Assembly: GCF_000731315.1 (NCBI RefSeq)
Contig: NZ_HG938353.1
Span: 3,472,001-3,536,000, forward strand
Source of the DNA: Neorhizobium galegae bv. orientalis str. HAMBI 540
GTDB lineage: Bacteria; Pseudomonadota; Alphaproteobacteria; Rhizobiales; Rhizobiaceae
Length of the DNA: 64,000 nucleotides
Direction of reading: 5' to 3'
Each line of letters starts with the position of its first letter. Position 1 is the first letter of the stretch. Below the pieces are notes generated by a model. It searched no databases and had not been told where the DNA came from. It saw only the letters and a program-made list of their open reading frames with translations. Shown here one piece after another: positions 55,732-64,000 of this stretch. Both the position numbers and the translations under genes were made by a program.

Positions 55732-56547
55732 ATGCAAATCCCGCATGGTATTTCACAACATGCCGGCTTGGATCTGGCAACAAGCGCCTTGAAGAGAATG
55801 AACGCGATCCGAACACTTCTCTTCATTTGCTCGCCGGGAACAATCTCCACCGCAATGATTGCGGCCATCGAAAGCGAATTTCCGTGGCTCAACGTCAAGA
55901 CGGTTCCCGATCTCAAGCTGGCCTCGGCGGAATTCGACAATCCTGTTCAGCTCATGCTGGCGGATGTCCGCCTTGCCTCCGCGCTCGCCGAATACTGGCC
56001 GGAATTGGCCCACTATCATCCCGCAGCAACGCTCGCGCTGATCGGTACCGATGACGGCGAAATAGCCTCCGATCATCAAAGAGCAAAAGAACTTGAAATC
56101 GTTCAGGGAATACTGCCGTTCAACGTCAATCTCGATGTCTTCCTGTCAGGCCTGCGGATCGTGTTGAAGGGCGGTACATATTTCCCTTCGACAGGTTACC
56201 GCGCTCAGCGAAGCCCGCCTCCGGAAACAAGCGAGGATCCGGCTGACACCAAGCCGGCCCCATACAATGCCGGCAAGCAGGCGATCGAAAAGCTCACGAA
56301 GCGTGAGAACGAAATTCTCGCCAGAATGGCCATGGGCAACCAGAACAAGATCATCGCCGCCGCCCTGAGCCTATCAGAACACACAGTAAAGATTCATATT
56401 CACAACATCATTACCAAGCTCGGCGTGCATAACAGAACGGAAGTCGTCGCTCTCTATTTTGAATATAGACGCAAGGATGTAACCGGCAATGCAGGCGACA
56501 CGAACCGCGGCCAGGACGGCCGCTCCCTCTCGGGCGACAAGTACTAG
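55732..56547 (+). CDS. LuxR-family regulator with atypical receiver-like domain
   Basis: 271 aa from ATG 55732 (AGGGGGG upstream). Residues 20-160 follow a receiver-like pattern (IRTLLFICSPGTISTAMIAAIE ... PVQLMLADVRLAS ... ATLALIGTDDGE), but the acidic pair after strand 1 is missing. The LuxR HTH is clear: LTKRENEILARMAMGNQNKIIAAALSLSEHTVKIHIHNIITKLGVHNRTEVVAL. It shares the HTH type with the regulator at 8453, including NRTEV. Divergent from the T1SS unit, so it is a natural candidate regulator of it. Its last 59 bp overlap the next gene in another frame. Confidence 0.88.
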   Translation: MQIPHGISQHAGLDLATSALKRMNAIRTLLFICSPGTISTAMIAAIESEFPWLNVKTVPDLKLASAEFDNPVQLMLADVRLASALAEYWPELAHYHPAATLALIGTDDGEIASDHQRAKELEIVQGILPFNVNLDVFLSGLRIVLKGGTYFPSTGYRAQRSPPPETSEDPADTKPAPYNAGKQAIEKLTKRENEILARMAMGNQNKIIAAALSLSEHTVKIHIHNIITKLGVHNRTEVVALYFEYRRKDVTGNAGDTNRGQDGRSLSGDKY

Positions 56548-57022
56548 GCTGCAGGACATCCTGCTCCTGATTGGGCAGCTGAACTATACGTGGACCAACA
56601 CAGAAAGCCTGTTGATCCACATGATTGCCGGCCTCGCCAAAGTGGACAAGGAAACGGCGATCGTCATCTTCCTGACCTTGAATACGACACGCGCGCGCAT
56701 CGACCTCGTGGACAGGCTGACCAAGATGCGCAAGACCGCACCGGTCTGCCGCAAGGAGATCTTGGAAGCCACCCGCCGCCTTTCCGAGGAAGCGAAGCTC
56801 CGTAACAAATACAACCACTGCATCTATTCATTCGATCCCGACAGCGGCCGCAACGTCACGCAATCGATGCGCATCTTCGAAAGCCGGGACGAGATCAAAT
56901 ACGGAAAGATCGAAGAACTTGACGCCCGGGAAATCGGCCGTATTCAGGAGAGCATCAACTCGCTCGTCGCAATCAACCGGATGTTCTGGGGGATCACCGA
57001 ACGCTACGGCTTCCCGACCTAA
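56489..57022 (+). CDS. Conserved-looking hypothetical protein
   Basis: 177 aa, start ATG 56489 inside the end of the LuxR gene; no better start downstream before LQDILLLIGQLNYTW. Mostly helical with one hydrophobic part (LLIHMIAGLAKVDKETAIVIFLTL) and an Arg/Asp-rich middle (NTTRARIDLVDRLTKM). I do not recognise the family. Overlap suggests co-expression with the regulator. Confidence 0.6.
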   Translation: MQATRTAARTAAPSRATSTRLQDILLLIGQLNYTWTNTESLLIHMIAGLAKVDKETAIVIFLTLNTTRARIDLVDRLTKMRKTAPVCRKEILEATRRLSEEAKLRNKYNHCIYSFDPDSGRNVTQSMRIFESRDEIKYGKIEELDAREIGRIQESINSLVAINRMFWGITERYGFPT

Positions 57023-57034
57023 ATCCGCAAAGCC

Positions 57035-57301
57035 TTACCCCAGGCCCGAGACCTTTATCCCAGGCAGGAAACCGTTGACGGCGTCGGCCAGCGTAACGAT
57101 CGATATGAGATGCCCGGCATCGTCAGTGATCGATATGGCCCGCAACGCCAGGGTTTCTCCCTGCTGAATATGCTCGACGATGATGTCTCTCATTCCGGAG
57201 ATGACTTCAGCTGTGGCTCTCTCGAGGTTGAGGAAATCAAGTCCTTCCGTATCCGGAATGAAACCGTCCTTCAGATCGACATTCAGGAAATATTTCACCA
57301 T
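57035..57301 (-). CDS. DUF6894-like small protein
   Basis: 88 aa from ATG 57301 (GGGGGAG about 10 nt upstream). Starts MVKYFLNVDLKDGFIPDTEGLDFLNLERATAEV, the pattern of the DUF6894 group of small rhizobial proteins (xRYFFNVxDGxxxxDxEGxELPDLxxAxxEA). Function unknown. Single gene with its own promoter at 57443-57470. Confidence 0.75.
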   Translation of the reverse strand: MVKYFLNVDLKDGFIPDTEGLDFLNLERATAEVISGMRDIIVEHIQQGETLALRAISITDDAGHLISIVTLADAVNGFLPGIKVSGLG

Positions 57302-57776
57302 GGAACCCAAACTCCCCCGGGGTTAGCCTGGCGGCCGCTTCAATTGCGAATCCAACCGTCACGGAAGCGGGCGCTCCAACCTCCAAGCGCTTACCCCCCC
57401 ATCTCCCGATCTGCGTTTAGGCTCAATCAGAACATTAGCAGATATATAAATTACCCATCGCGCCGGTCAACCTGGAATTGGCGTCCCACCTTGGAAACCG
57501 GGAAAAAAATAGCGTCACCCCTTCGCATTCCCCTCCGTTTTGACGGGGGATCACACGGCGCCGATGGGACGCTTCTCCGTCAGCCAACGCCTTGCCAAAT
57601 GCATATGGATGCTCGCCCAATCATCGTTCAATGCGGTAACGAAAAGGCTGTCATTCTAAAAGACGATTTCCTGAAGATACTGCAGCTTTCCTCAAGGAGA
57701 CTCCGCTGGGTGCGTGTGGGTTTACACTTGCACCAAATCAACTGGTCGGCGGATATCTCGATACGGTATCGCTCCG
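57302..57776. other. Intergenic region
   Basis: 475 bases, no gene supported. Contains the promoter of the DUF6894-like gene, listed separately; otherwise nothing distinct. Confidence 0.4.
57443..57470 (-). promoter_or_regulatory. Sigma-70-like promoter of the DUF6894-like gene
   Basis: On the minus strand TTGACC, 16 bp, TATATA. The leader to the start at 57301 would be about 135 nt. Confidence 0.5.
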
Positions 57777-58004
57777 CTAGAGGCGATCGTCAGAACCTTG
57801 AACCGATGACCTGAGCTCGAAACCGAATTGCTTCGGGAAGACCCGCCCGACCTCTGGATATTTGTCCAGGCCATGGGTCGCGAAACAGTGGGGACATGGC
57901 ATTTCAACCGCACCGCAGCCGCAGCATCGGGTACCGGTATACGGCTTGGCGGGATGAGCTTCGCAAACCCAGCCCGTGTCCTTGCAGTCTCTGCACCTGA
58001 ACAT
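57777..58004 (-). CDS. Small Cys-rich (zinc-ribbon-like) hypothetical protein
   Basis: 75 aa from ATG 58004. MFRCRDCKDTGWVCEAHP ... RCCGCGAVEMPCPHCF has four Cys-x2-Cys-like pairs, fitting metal binding. Small proteins of this kind are frequent in rhizobia; role unknown. Confidence 0.65.
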   Translation of the reverse strand: MFRCRDCKDTGWVCEAHPAKPYTGTRCCGCGAVEMPCPHCFATHGLDKYPEVGRVFPKQFGFELRSSVQGSDDRL

Positions 58005-58219
58005 CGGCGAAATCCTCTGTGATCCGCAGGGTCGGAGGATAACACGCGCGTGAGTCGCAGGCAGTTGCGCCAAATGAGCTATATCCTTAGGCCTATCGGC
58101 TGGGGCGACCCTACGTTGATTGCGCCAAAGCTTGCGGCCATCATCCGCTCAAAATATCATCCAGTTGATCGCGATCCCGATCCACGGCATAACCGACCCG
58201 AACAGTCGGGGCCAAGCCA

Positions 58220-58804
58220 ATGGATGAAAAGTTCGATATCGGTGCGCGGCTCAACGCCATGCGTGTAGCGGCCGGGCTTTCGCAGCGCCAGCTCGCCGAG
58301 CGGGCCGGCGTTCCGCACGCACAGATATCCAATGTCGAGACCAACAAGGTCAGCCCCTCCGTCTCGACGCTCCGTAAGATCCTGAACGGTCTCGGCGTCG
58401 GCATGGGCGATTTTTTCGAGCCGGAGCGCAGCCCGCCGAAAGGCCCGTTCTTCTCGGCGCACGAACTGGTCGACCTGACTTCCAAGGTTGCCACATCGCC
58501 GATTGCAGGCGGTGACGGCAAGCTGATCTTTCGCCAGATCGGCGATGCGCGGGCGCATAACCTGCAGATCCTCCACGAGATTTACGGCCCCCATGCGGAC
58601 ACCGGCGAAACACGGCTGCAGCACGCTTCCTCGGAAGGCGGCTATGTGGTCGAGGGTGAGCTGGAAGTGACGGTCGGCGACGACGTCCGTGTCCTCAAGG
58701 CCGGCGAGGCTTACCTCTTCGACAGCCGCGTTCCTCACCGATTCCGCAACCTCTCCGACCGGCAGACGATCGTTATCTCGGCCTGCTCGCCGCCCTATCT
58801 CTGA
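58220..58804 (+). CDS. XRE-family regulator with cupin domain (PuuR-like)
   Basis: 194 aa. HTH_3 at 9-65 (LNAMRVAAGLSQRQLAERAGVPHAQISNVET), cupin_2 at about 110-185 (GYVVEGELEVTVGDDVRVLKAGEAYLFDSRVPHRFRN). Such proteins sense an amino-acid or polyamine derivative and control the adjacent catabolic genes. GabT follows 74 bp downstream behind a palindromic operator. Confidence 0.9.
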   Translation: MDEKFDIGARLNAMRVAAGLSQRQLAERAGVPHAQISNVETNKVSPSVSTLRKILNGLGVGMGDFFEPERSPPKGPFFSAHELVDLTSKVATSPIAGGDGKLIFRQIGDARAHNLQILHEIYGPHADTGETRLQHASSEGGYVVEGELEVTVGDDVRVLKAGEAYLFDSRVPHRFRNLSDRQTIVISACSPPYL

Positions 58805-58818
58805 TTTCGAGATTCCCC

Positions 58819-58842
58819 TCTTGCTCAATATAATGAGCAAGA
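58819..58842. promoter_or_regulatory. Palindromic operator overlapping the gabT promoter
   Basis: TCTTGCTCA, 6 bp, TGAGCAAGA: perfect 9-bp arms. TTGCTC (58821) and TATAGC (58844) with 17 bp between form a promoter covering it. Probably the XRE-cupin binding site. Confidence 0.7.
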
Positions 58843-58878
58843 TTATAGCTTAGGTCATCGACTTTAGGGGATATCGCC

Positions 58879-60186
58879 ATGACCGTCTCAGCAGATCTGC
58901 AATCCCGCCAGAAAGCCGCCGTCGCCGGCGGTGTCGGCACAAGGGGTATCTTCGCCCACAAAGCCTTGAACGCCGAACTCTGGGATGTCGACGGCAGGCG
59001 CTTCGTCGATTTCGCCGCCGGCATCGCGGTCAACAATACCGGCCATCGCCATCCGGCCGTGATGCGAGCCGTCGCCGAACAGGCTGAACATTTCACCCAT
59101 ACCTGCTTCCACGTCGCGCCTTACGAAGGTTATGTGCGGCTCGCCGAGCGGCTGAACGCGATGGCGCCGACCGGCGCCGAAAATCGCACCATGCTGGTGA
59201 CCACGGGTGCAGAAGCCGTCGAAAATGCCGTGAAGATCGCCCGCGCCCATACCGGCCGCGCCGGCATCATCGCCTTTTCCGGCGCCTTCCACGGCCGCAC
59301 CATGCTCGGCATGGCGCTGACCGGCAAGGTCATGCCCTACAAGAAGAATTTCGGCCCCTTCCCGGCCGATATCTACCACGCGCCCTTCCCCAACCCCTAT
59401 CTCGGCTTCTCGACCGAGGAGGCGATCGCTGGCCTCGAACGGCTCTTCGCAGCCGACGTCGATCCGGAACGGATTGCGGCCTTCATCGTCGAACCGGTCC
59501 AGGGCGAAGGCGGCTTCAACGTAGCGCCGAAGGAGTTCCTTGTACACCTTCGCGCAGTCGCGGATAAATACGGCATCGTGCTGATCGCCGACGAAATCCA
59601 GGCAGGCATGGCGCGCACCGGCAGGATGTTCGGTTTCGAACATGCCGGCGTAAAGCCGGATATGATCACCATGGCAAAGGGCCTCGCCGGCGGCTTCCCG
59701 CTTTCGGCCGTCACCGGCAAGGCCGAGATCATGAATGCAGCCCATCCGGGCGGGCTGGGCGGGACCTATGCCGGCAATCCGCTGAGCGTCGCCGCCGCCA
59801 ATGCCGTACTCGACGTCATCGAAGATGAGAAGCTCTGCGAACGCGCCGCCGAAGTGGGCCGCCGGATCACCGAGCGGTTGACCATGTTCGCCTCCCGCCA
59901 GGGCATGGAACATATCGGTGACGTGCGCGGCCTCGGCGCCATGGTAGCGTTCGAACTGGTCGAGGACCGTCAATCGAAGGCGGCGGCGTCTGCCCTCACC
60001 ACCCGCATCGTCGCGGAAGCGGAAGCCCGCGGTCTGATCCTCCTATCTTGCGGGACACGCTTCAATGTGATCCGTTTGCTGCCGCCGCTCACCATCGAGT
60101 GGGAGGTTCTGGAGGAAGGGCTCGCCATTCTCGAAGCTTCGATCGAAGCAGCGTTCTCCGACGCCACCGCTTCGGCAGCCGCCTGA
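58879..60186 (+). CDS. gabT: 4-aminobutyrate (or related omega-amino acid) aminotransferase
   Basis: 435 aa, full length for class III aminotransferases. GTRGIFAHKALNAELWDVDGRRFVDFAAGIAVNNTGH is the substrate loop; MLVTTGAEAVENAVKIAR; FSGAFHGRTMLGMALTGK; the PLP-binding block LIADEIQAGMARTGRMF with Lys in MAKGLAGGFPLSAV; GGTYAGNPLSVAAA. It moves the amino group of GABA to 2-oxoglutarate to give succinate semialdehyde and glutamate. Order regulator-gabT and the operator support local induction. A different omega-amino acid is possible. Confidence 0.9.
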   Translation: MTVSADLQSRQKAAVAGGVGTRGIFAHKALNAELWDVDGRRFVDFAAGIAVNNTGHRHPAVMRAVAEQAEHFTHTCFHVAPYEGYVRLAERLNAMAPTGAENRTMLVTTGAEAVENAVKIARAHTGRAGIIAFSGAFHGRTMLGMALTGKVMPYKKNFGPFPADIYHAPFPNPYLGFSTEEAIAGLERLFAADVDPERIAAFIVEPVQGEGGFNVAPKEFLVHLRAVADKYGIVLIADEIQAGMARTGRMFGFEHAGVKPDMITMAKGLAGGFPLSAVTGKAEIMNAAHPGGLGGTYAGNPLSVAAANAVLDVIEDEKLCERAAEVGRRITERLTMFASRQGMEHIGDVRGLGAMVAFELVEDRQSKAAASALTTRIVAEAEARGLILLSCGTRFNVIRLLPPLTIEWEVLEEGLAILEASIEAAFSDATASAAA

Positions 60187-60283
60187 GCCTCACTCATCGC
60201 CGCTGACCGCAGGACCGATCCGGCCTGCGGTTTCTCTTGGTCGCAGTGGCCTATGGGAACGCTGCAAAGATAAGGAAAAGCGC

Positions 60284-61837
60284 ATGAACGGCGCCGATAT
60301 GCTGTGTGACGTCCTTCTGGTGAACGGCGTCGATGTCTGCTTTGCCAATCCCGGCACGTCGGAGATGCATTTCGTCGCCGCTCTCGACCGCAAGCCCGCG
60401 ATGCGCTGCATCCTCGGCTTGTCGGAAGGCGTCGTGACGGGCGCCGCCGATGGTTATGCCCGCATGGCGGACAAGCCGGCCGCCACTCTTCTCCACCTCG
60501 GCCCCGGCCTCGCCAACGGCCTGGCCAACCTCCACAATGCCCGCCGCGCCCGCACGCCGATGCTGAATGTCGTCGGCGACCATGCTTCCTACCACCTTCA
60601 ATATGACGCGCCGCTGACCAGCGATATCGAAAGCCTGGCCCGACCGATGTCCCATTGGGTCGGACGCGCCGCCGGCGCCGCCGATATCCGCCGTTGTACA
60701 GAAGAGGGTTATGCCGCCGCCTTGGCAAACCGGGGCGTCTCAACCATGATCCTGCCGGCGGACGCTGCCTGGGGCGAGGTCTCGCTGGAAACGCTCGCGC
60801 CTGCCGCAATCCCTACCCCGCCGGCGATCGACGCCGAAGCCCTGAAGGCCTCCGTCACCGCGCTACGCAGCGGCAAGCGTGTCGTGATCATGCTGGCCGG
60901 CCGGGCCATGCGGGAAAAGCCGGTCGAGACCGCCGGCCGGATCGCAGCCTCCACCGGCGCTGCGCTCTTCTCAACGTCCTCGGGCCGTAGCGCCCGCGGC
61001 GCCGGACGCGCGTTCGTCAGACCGGTGCCCTACAAGATCGATCTCGCGGTCGAAGCGCTCAAGGATTTCGAGGTCGCCATCTGTATCGGCGGACCACGCC
61101 CGGTCACCTTCTTCGCCTATCCCGGAAAACCGAGCACGACCCTGCCGCCCTCCTGCGAAGTGATCCAACTCGCCGAGCACGAACACGACCTCGCTGAAGT
61201 GCTGGCAATACTCGCCGATGCACTCGGGATCAAGCCGGATGCGGATTTCGTCCGCAACCGGTTCACGCAGGATGATATCCAGGTGCCGACCGGCGCGCTG
61301 ACGCCGGATGCGATCAGCTTCGCCATCGGCCGCCGACTTCCGGAAAACGCCATCATTATCGATGAAGGCCTGACCTCCGTCGGCCAATATCCGGTTTTGG
61401 CGCCCGGGCTCCCACCCCACGATCACCTTCCGATCACCGGCGGCGCCATCGGCATCGGCATTCCGCTGGCTGCAGGCGCTGCGATCGGAGCACCCGATCG
61501 CAAGGTCATCGCGATGCAGGCGGACGGCAGCGGCATGTACACGGTGCAGGGCCTCTGGACCCAGGCGCGCGAACAGCTGGATGTGGTGACCGTCGTTTTC
61601 GCCAACAGCGCCTACCGCATCCTGCAGGGCGAAATGACCAATGTCGGCGTCAACGCCTACGGCCGCAATGCCCAGCGGATGCTCGATCTCGACGCGCCGA
61701 AACTCGACTGGTGCTCGCTCGCCAAGGGCCTCGGCGTCGAAGCCGGCCGCGCGACGACGATCGAGGAATTCGTCAAGCTGTTCGACGGCGCGCTCAGCCG
61801 CAGGGGGCCTTTCCTGATCGAGGCCGTCATCGACTGA
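60284..61837 (+). CDS. Thiamine-diphosphate enzyme, acetolactate-synthase-like
   Basis: 517 aa, shorter than IlvB (about 570). N-terminal PYR domain with Glu in LGLSEGVVTGAADGYARM, a central domain, and a C-terminal PP domain with MQADGSGMYTVQGLWTQAREQLDVVTVVFANS (GDGS-x-NN motif changed to ADGS and NS). It is annotated in relatives as acetolactate synthase large subunit, but no small subunit is nearby; a 2-oxo acid decarboxylase or lyase (benzoylformate-decarboxylase type) is as likely. Transcribed as gabT, 97 bp behind it. Confidence 0.8.
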   Translation: MNGADMLCDVLLVNGVDVCFANPGTSEMHFVAALDRKPAMRCILGLSEGVVTGAADGYARMADKPAATLLHLGPGLANGLANLHNARRARTPMLNVVGDHASYHLQYDAPLTSDIESLARPMSHWVGRAAGAADIRRCTEEGYAAALANRGVSTMILPADAAWGEVSLETLAPAAIPTPPAIDAEALKASVTALRSGKRVVIMLAGRAMREKPVETAGRIAASTGAALFSTSSGRSARGAGRAFVRPVPYKIDLAVEALKDFEVAICIGGPRPVTFFAYPGKPSTTLPPSCEVIQLAEHEHDLAEVLAILADALGIKPDADFVRNRFTQDDIQVPTGALTPDAISFAIGRRLPENAIIIDEGLTSVGQYPVLAPGLPPHDHLPITGGAIGIGIPLAAGAAIGAPDRKVIAMQADGSGMYTVQGLWTQAREQLDVVTVVFANSAYRILQGEMTNVGVNAYGRNAQRMLDLDAPKLDWCSLAKGLGVEAGRATTIEEFVKLFDGALSRRGPFLIEAVID

Positions 61838-61862
61838 TTGCTGCAGAGATTGCCCGCAGCCG

Positions 61863-63698
61863 TTACATCGCGACCAGATGACCCGGTGAAACAGTCTTAT
61901 AGCCGAGCGGATTGACTTTATAGTCGACGGGGCGGATCGGGCTCTTGAGCTCGTCGCTGGCGACCGCTCGTTTTTCCCGGCGGCGATCGGGATCCGGCAC
62001 CGGCACCGCGGCCATCAGTTTCTTCGTATATTCGTGCTGCGGATTGCCGAACACCGAAGCACGCGGTCCGATCTCAACGATCTCGCCGAGATACATCACC
62101 GCCACCCGATGGCTGACCCGCTCGACCACTGCCATATCGTGGCTGATGAACAGGAAGGCGAGATTCAGGCTCTGCTGCAGGTCGAGCATCAGATTGATGA
62201 CCTGCGCCTTGATCGACACGTCGAGCGCCGAGACGCTTTCGTCGGCAACGATCACCTTCGGTTCAAGCGCAAGCGCCCGGGCAATGCAGATACGCTGGCG
62301 TTGGCCGCCGGAGAATTCGTGCGGATAGCGGTTCACCATGTCGGGCGTCAGCCCTACCTTGCGCAGCATGTCAGCGACGACTTCCTTCGCCTGTTTCGCC
62401 GTCCCCATCTTGTGTTCGAGATAGGGTTCGGCGATCGCCTGGCCGATCGTCATGCGCGGATTGAGCGAGGCGAACGGATCCTGGAAGATCATCTGCACGG
62501 ATTTGCGCATCTCGCGCATCTCCCGCTTGTCGAGCGCCAGCACATCCCGGCCCTCGACGACCACCGAACCGGCGTCCGGCTCGATCAGCCGCATGATGGC
62601 GCGGCCCGTCGTCGACTTGCCGCAGCCGCTTTCGCCGACCAGCGACAGCGTCTCGCCGGCCTGCAGATCGAAGGAGACATTCTCGACCGCATGCACCCGG
62701 CCGCTCACGCGACCAAACAGGCCGGAATGAATGTCGAACCGCTTGGTGAGGTTCTTCACCTCCAGAATGGGCCGGTCGTTGGCGGCAACCGTATCGGCCA
62801 CTTCCACCTGGACGTCGGATTCACCGGTCGCCGTGTTGACGACGGGAAAGCGCAGCGGCCGCTCATATTTCTGCATCGAACCGAGCACCGGCACCGCGGC
62901 GAGCAGCGCCCGCGTATAGGGATGCTTGCCGCGATGAAAAATGTCCGGCGTGTCACCCGTCTCCACCTGCTCGCCGCGATACATCACGATCGTCCGGTCG
63001 GCGACTTCGGCGACGACGCCCATGTCATGGGTGATGAACAGGACCGACGTCCCCTCCTCATCCTGCAGCAGCTTGATGAGATCGAGAATCTGGCCCTGGA
63101 TGGTCACATCGAGCGCGGTGGTCGGCTCGTCGGCAATCAGCAGCTTCGGCTTCGATGCCAAGGCCATGGCGATCATCACCCGCTGGCGCATGCCGCCCGA
63201 GAAACGGTGAGGATATTCGTCGAAACGCGACGCGGCCGAGGGGATACGGACCTTTTCGAGCAGCCGGATGGTTTCGGCCTTGGCTTGCGCCGCCGACATC
63301 GCCTTGTGGCAGAGCAGCGCCTCGGAAATCTGGTCGCCGATGGTGAAGAGCGGATTGAGGCTCGTCATCGGCTCCTGGAAGATCATCGCCACATCGTTGC
63401 CGCGCACCTTGCGCATTTCGTGTTCGGGAAGCGCCAGAAGATCGCGCCCGCCGAGCATGATCTTGCCTTCGATGCGGCTGGTGCCTTCCTGCAGCAGTCG
63501 CATGATCGACAACGAGGTGACGCTCTTGCCCGACCCGCTTTCGCCGACGATCGCCACGGTCTCGCCGGGAGCGACGGTGAAGGAAACGTCACGCACGACC
63601 GACTTCCACTCCCCGTCCACATTGAACGAGGTGGTCAGGTTCTCGACGGAGAGGACCGGCTGAGTGGACTGGACGGCTTGTGCTTGCGAAATGGCCAT
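61863..63698 (-). CDS. Two-domain ABC ATPase for peptide-type uptake (DppDF/GsiA-like)
   Basis: 611 aa, two complete nucleotide-binding domains: first Walker [11 protein letters not shown], signature FSGGMRQR, Walker [14 protein letters not shown]; second [32 protein letters not shown]. Both have the oligopeptide-type C-terminal signature ([28 protein letters not shown]). It drives an importer of peptides, opines or similar solutes; permease and binding protein are not in the window. Leftward, 30 bp after the partial gene. Confidence 0.92.
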   Translation of the reverse strand: MAISQAQAVQSTQPVLSVENLTTSFNVDGEWKSVVRDVSFTVAPGETVAIVGESGSGKSVTSLSIMRLLQEGTSRIEGKIMLGGRDLLALPEHEMRKVRGNDVAMIFQEPMTSLNPLFTIGDQISEALLCHKAMSAAQAKAETIRLLEKVRIPSAASRFDEYPHRFSGGMRQRVMIAMALASKPKLLIADEPTTALDVTIQGQILDLIKLLQDEEGTSVLFITHDMGVVAEVADRTIVMYRGEQVETGDTPDIFHRGKHPYTRALLAAVPVLGSMQKYERPLRFPVVNTATGESDVQVEVADTVAANDRPILEVKNLTKRFDIHSGLFGRVSGRVHAVENVSFDLQAGETLSLVGESGCGKSTTGRAIMRLIEPDAGSVVVEGRDVLALDKREMREMRKSVQMIFQDPFASLNPRMTIGQAIAEPYLEHKMGTAKQAKEVVADMLRKVGLTPDMVNRYPHEFSGGQRQRICIARALALEPKVIVADESVSALDVSIKAQVINLMLDLQQSLNLAFLFISHDMAVVERVSHRVAVMYLGEIVEIGPRASVFGNPQHEYTKKLMAAVPVPDPDRRREKRAVASDELKSPIRPVDYKVNPLGYKTVSPGHLVAM

Positions 63699-63728
63699 GA
63701 TCGTTCCCTTCCTGTCGTTGTTGTCAGT

Positions 63729-64000
63729 TCAGTCCGGCCAGCGAAGAGCACCGTCGAAACGGTGGCGGCTGCGCTCTTCGATCGGCGTCGCGATGATCTC
63801 GTTAGAGGCCCGCGCCTTGTCGAGCTCTTCGGTCAGGCGGGCCGCGACGATGGCTTCCTGGCCAGGATGCAGGTTGCAGGGATCGAGGTAGAAGTAGTGA
63901 TGCTCTACCTCGTGGTCGCGGACGATGATCGGCGGGTTACCACGGCCGAGTGCGGTGGCAAGATCCCAGGCGGTAATGTGCGCTTCCGGCGCGGAGATGA
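63729..64000 (-). CDS. C-terminal end of a possible PLP-fold enzyme (cut by right edge)
   Basis: 90 codons including the stop at 63729-63731; the 5' part is beyond the edge. Translation ends ATPIEERSRHRFDGALRWPD and contains EAHITAWDLATALGRGNPPI and DPCNLHPGQE. The sequence order (substrate-domain end with GRGNPPIIVRDHE and a DPCNLHPGQE strand) reminds me of SelA-like or class V PLP enzymes, but I cannot prove it from this fragment. It is on the strand of the ABC ATPase and 30 bp ahead of it, so in the same operon. Confidence 0.6.
   Translation of the reverse strand, partial: ISAPEAHITAWDLATALGRGNPPIIVRDHEVEHHYFYLDPCNLHPGQEAIVAARLTEELDKARASNEIIATPIEERSRHRFDGALRWPD

Overview
The window reads as chromosome or large-replicon DNA of an alphaproteobacterium, most likely in the Rhizobiaceae (Rhizobium, Agrobacterium, Neorhizobium or a relative). 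The support is indirect: GC-rich coding DNA with short AT-rich promoter gaps, an ExoF-like outer-membrane exporter, T1SS-143 adhesin repeats, a DUF6894-type small protein, a small Cys-rich protein of a kind I recall from rhizobia, and a gabT / XRE-cupin metabolic block. I saw no rRNA, tRNA, CRISPR array, insertion sequence or phage gene.

Layout. Positions 1-2925: N-terminal part of a giant type I-secreted adhesin that runs off the left edge. 3490-8054: a GtrA/GtrB/GT39 lipid-linked sugar module plus a secreted SGNH-like protein. 8453-9238: a LuxR-type regulator with a degenerate receiver. 9467-47035: a large exopolysaccharide (EPS) locus of Wzx/Wzy type in many short, divergent transcription units. 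It has a priming phosphoglycosyltransferase, about seven glycosyltransferases, a flippase (Wzx), a polymerase/ligase-like protein (Wzy), an ExoF-like exporter, a GumC-like co-polymerase, a kinase-like ATPase without the Walker A lysine, and a probably Tat-exported glycosidase-like protein.

Embedded in this EPS locus is secondary-metabolite machinery. A 2.2-kaa PKS (KS-AT-KR-DH-ACP-TE) diverges from an NRPS. The NRPS has the order formyltransferase, half condensation domain, adenylation domain interrupted by a luciferase-like monooxygenase, carrier domain. Its specificity residues resemble the glycine code. A dedicated phosphopantetheinyl transferase follows. A separate translationally coupled set (GT61, acyltransferase, AMP ligase, stand-alone ACP, PLP decarboxylase) looks able to make a decarboxylated amino acid on an ACP. 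I infer that the EPS carries an unusual acyl or aminoacyl decoration, or that a small metabolite is co-made with it.

47036-47787 has no gene but several strong stem-loops and a candidate small RNA. 47788-55097 is a four-gene unit: a glycine-rich low-complexity protein, a repeat protein, a T1SS ABC exporter and its HlyD adaptor. A second LuxR-type regulator (55732) is divergent from it, so LuxR-type genes lie on both sides of the EPS/T1SS region. From 57035 rightwards the content is ordinary: small hypothetical proteins, an XRE-cupin regulator, GabT with a clear palindromic operator, a TPP enzyme, a two-domain peptide-type ABC ATPase and the end of a PLP-enzyme-like gene cut by the right edge.
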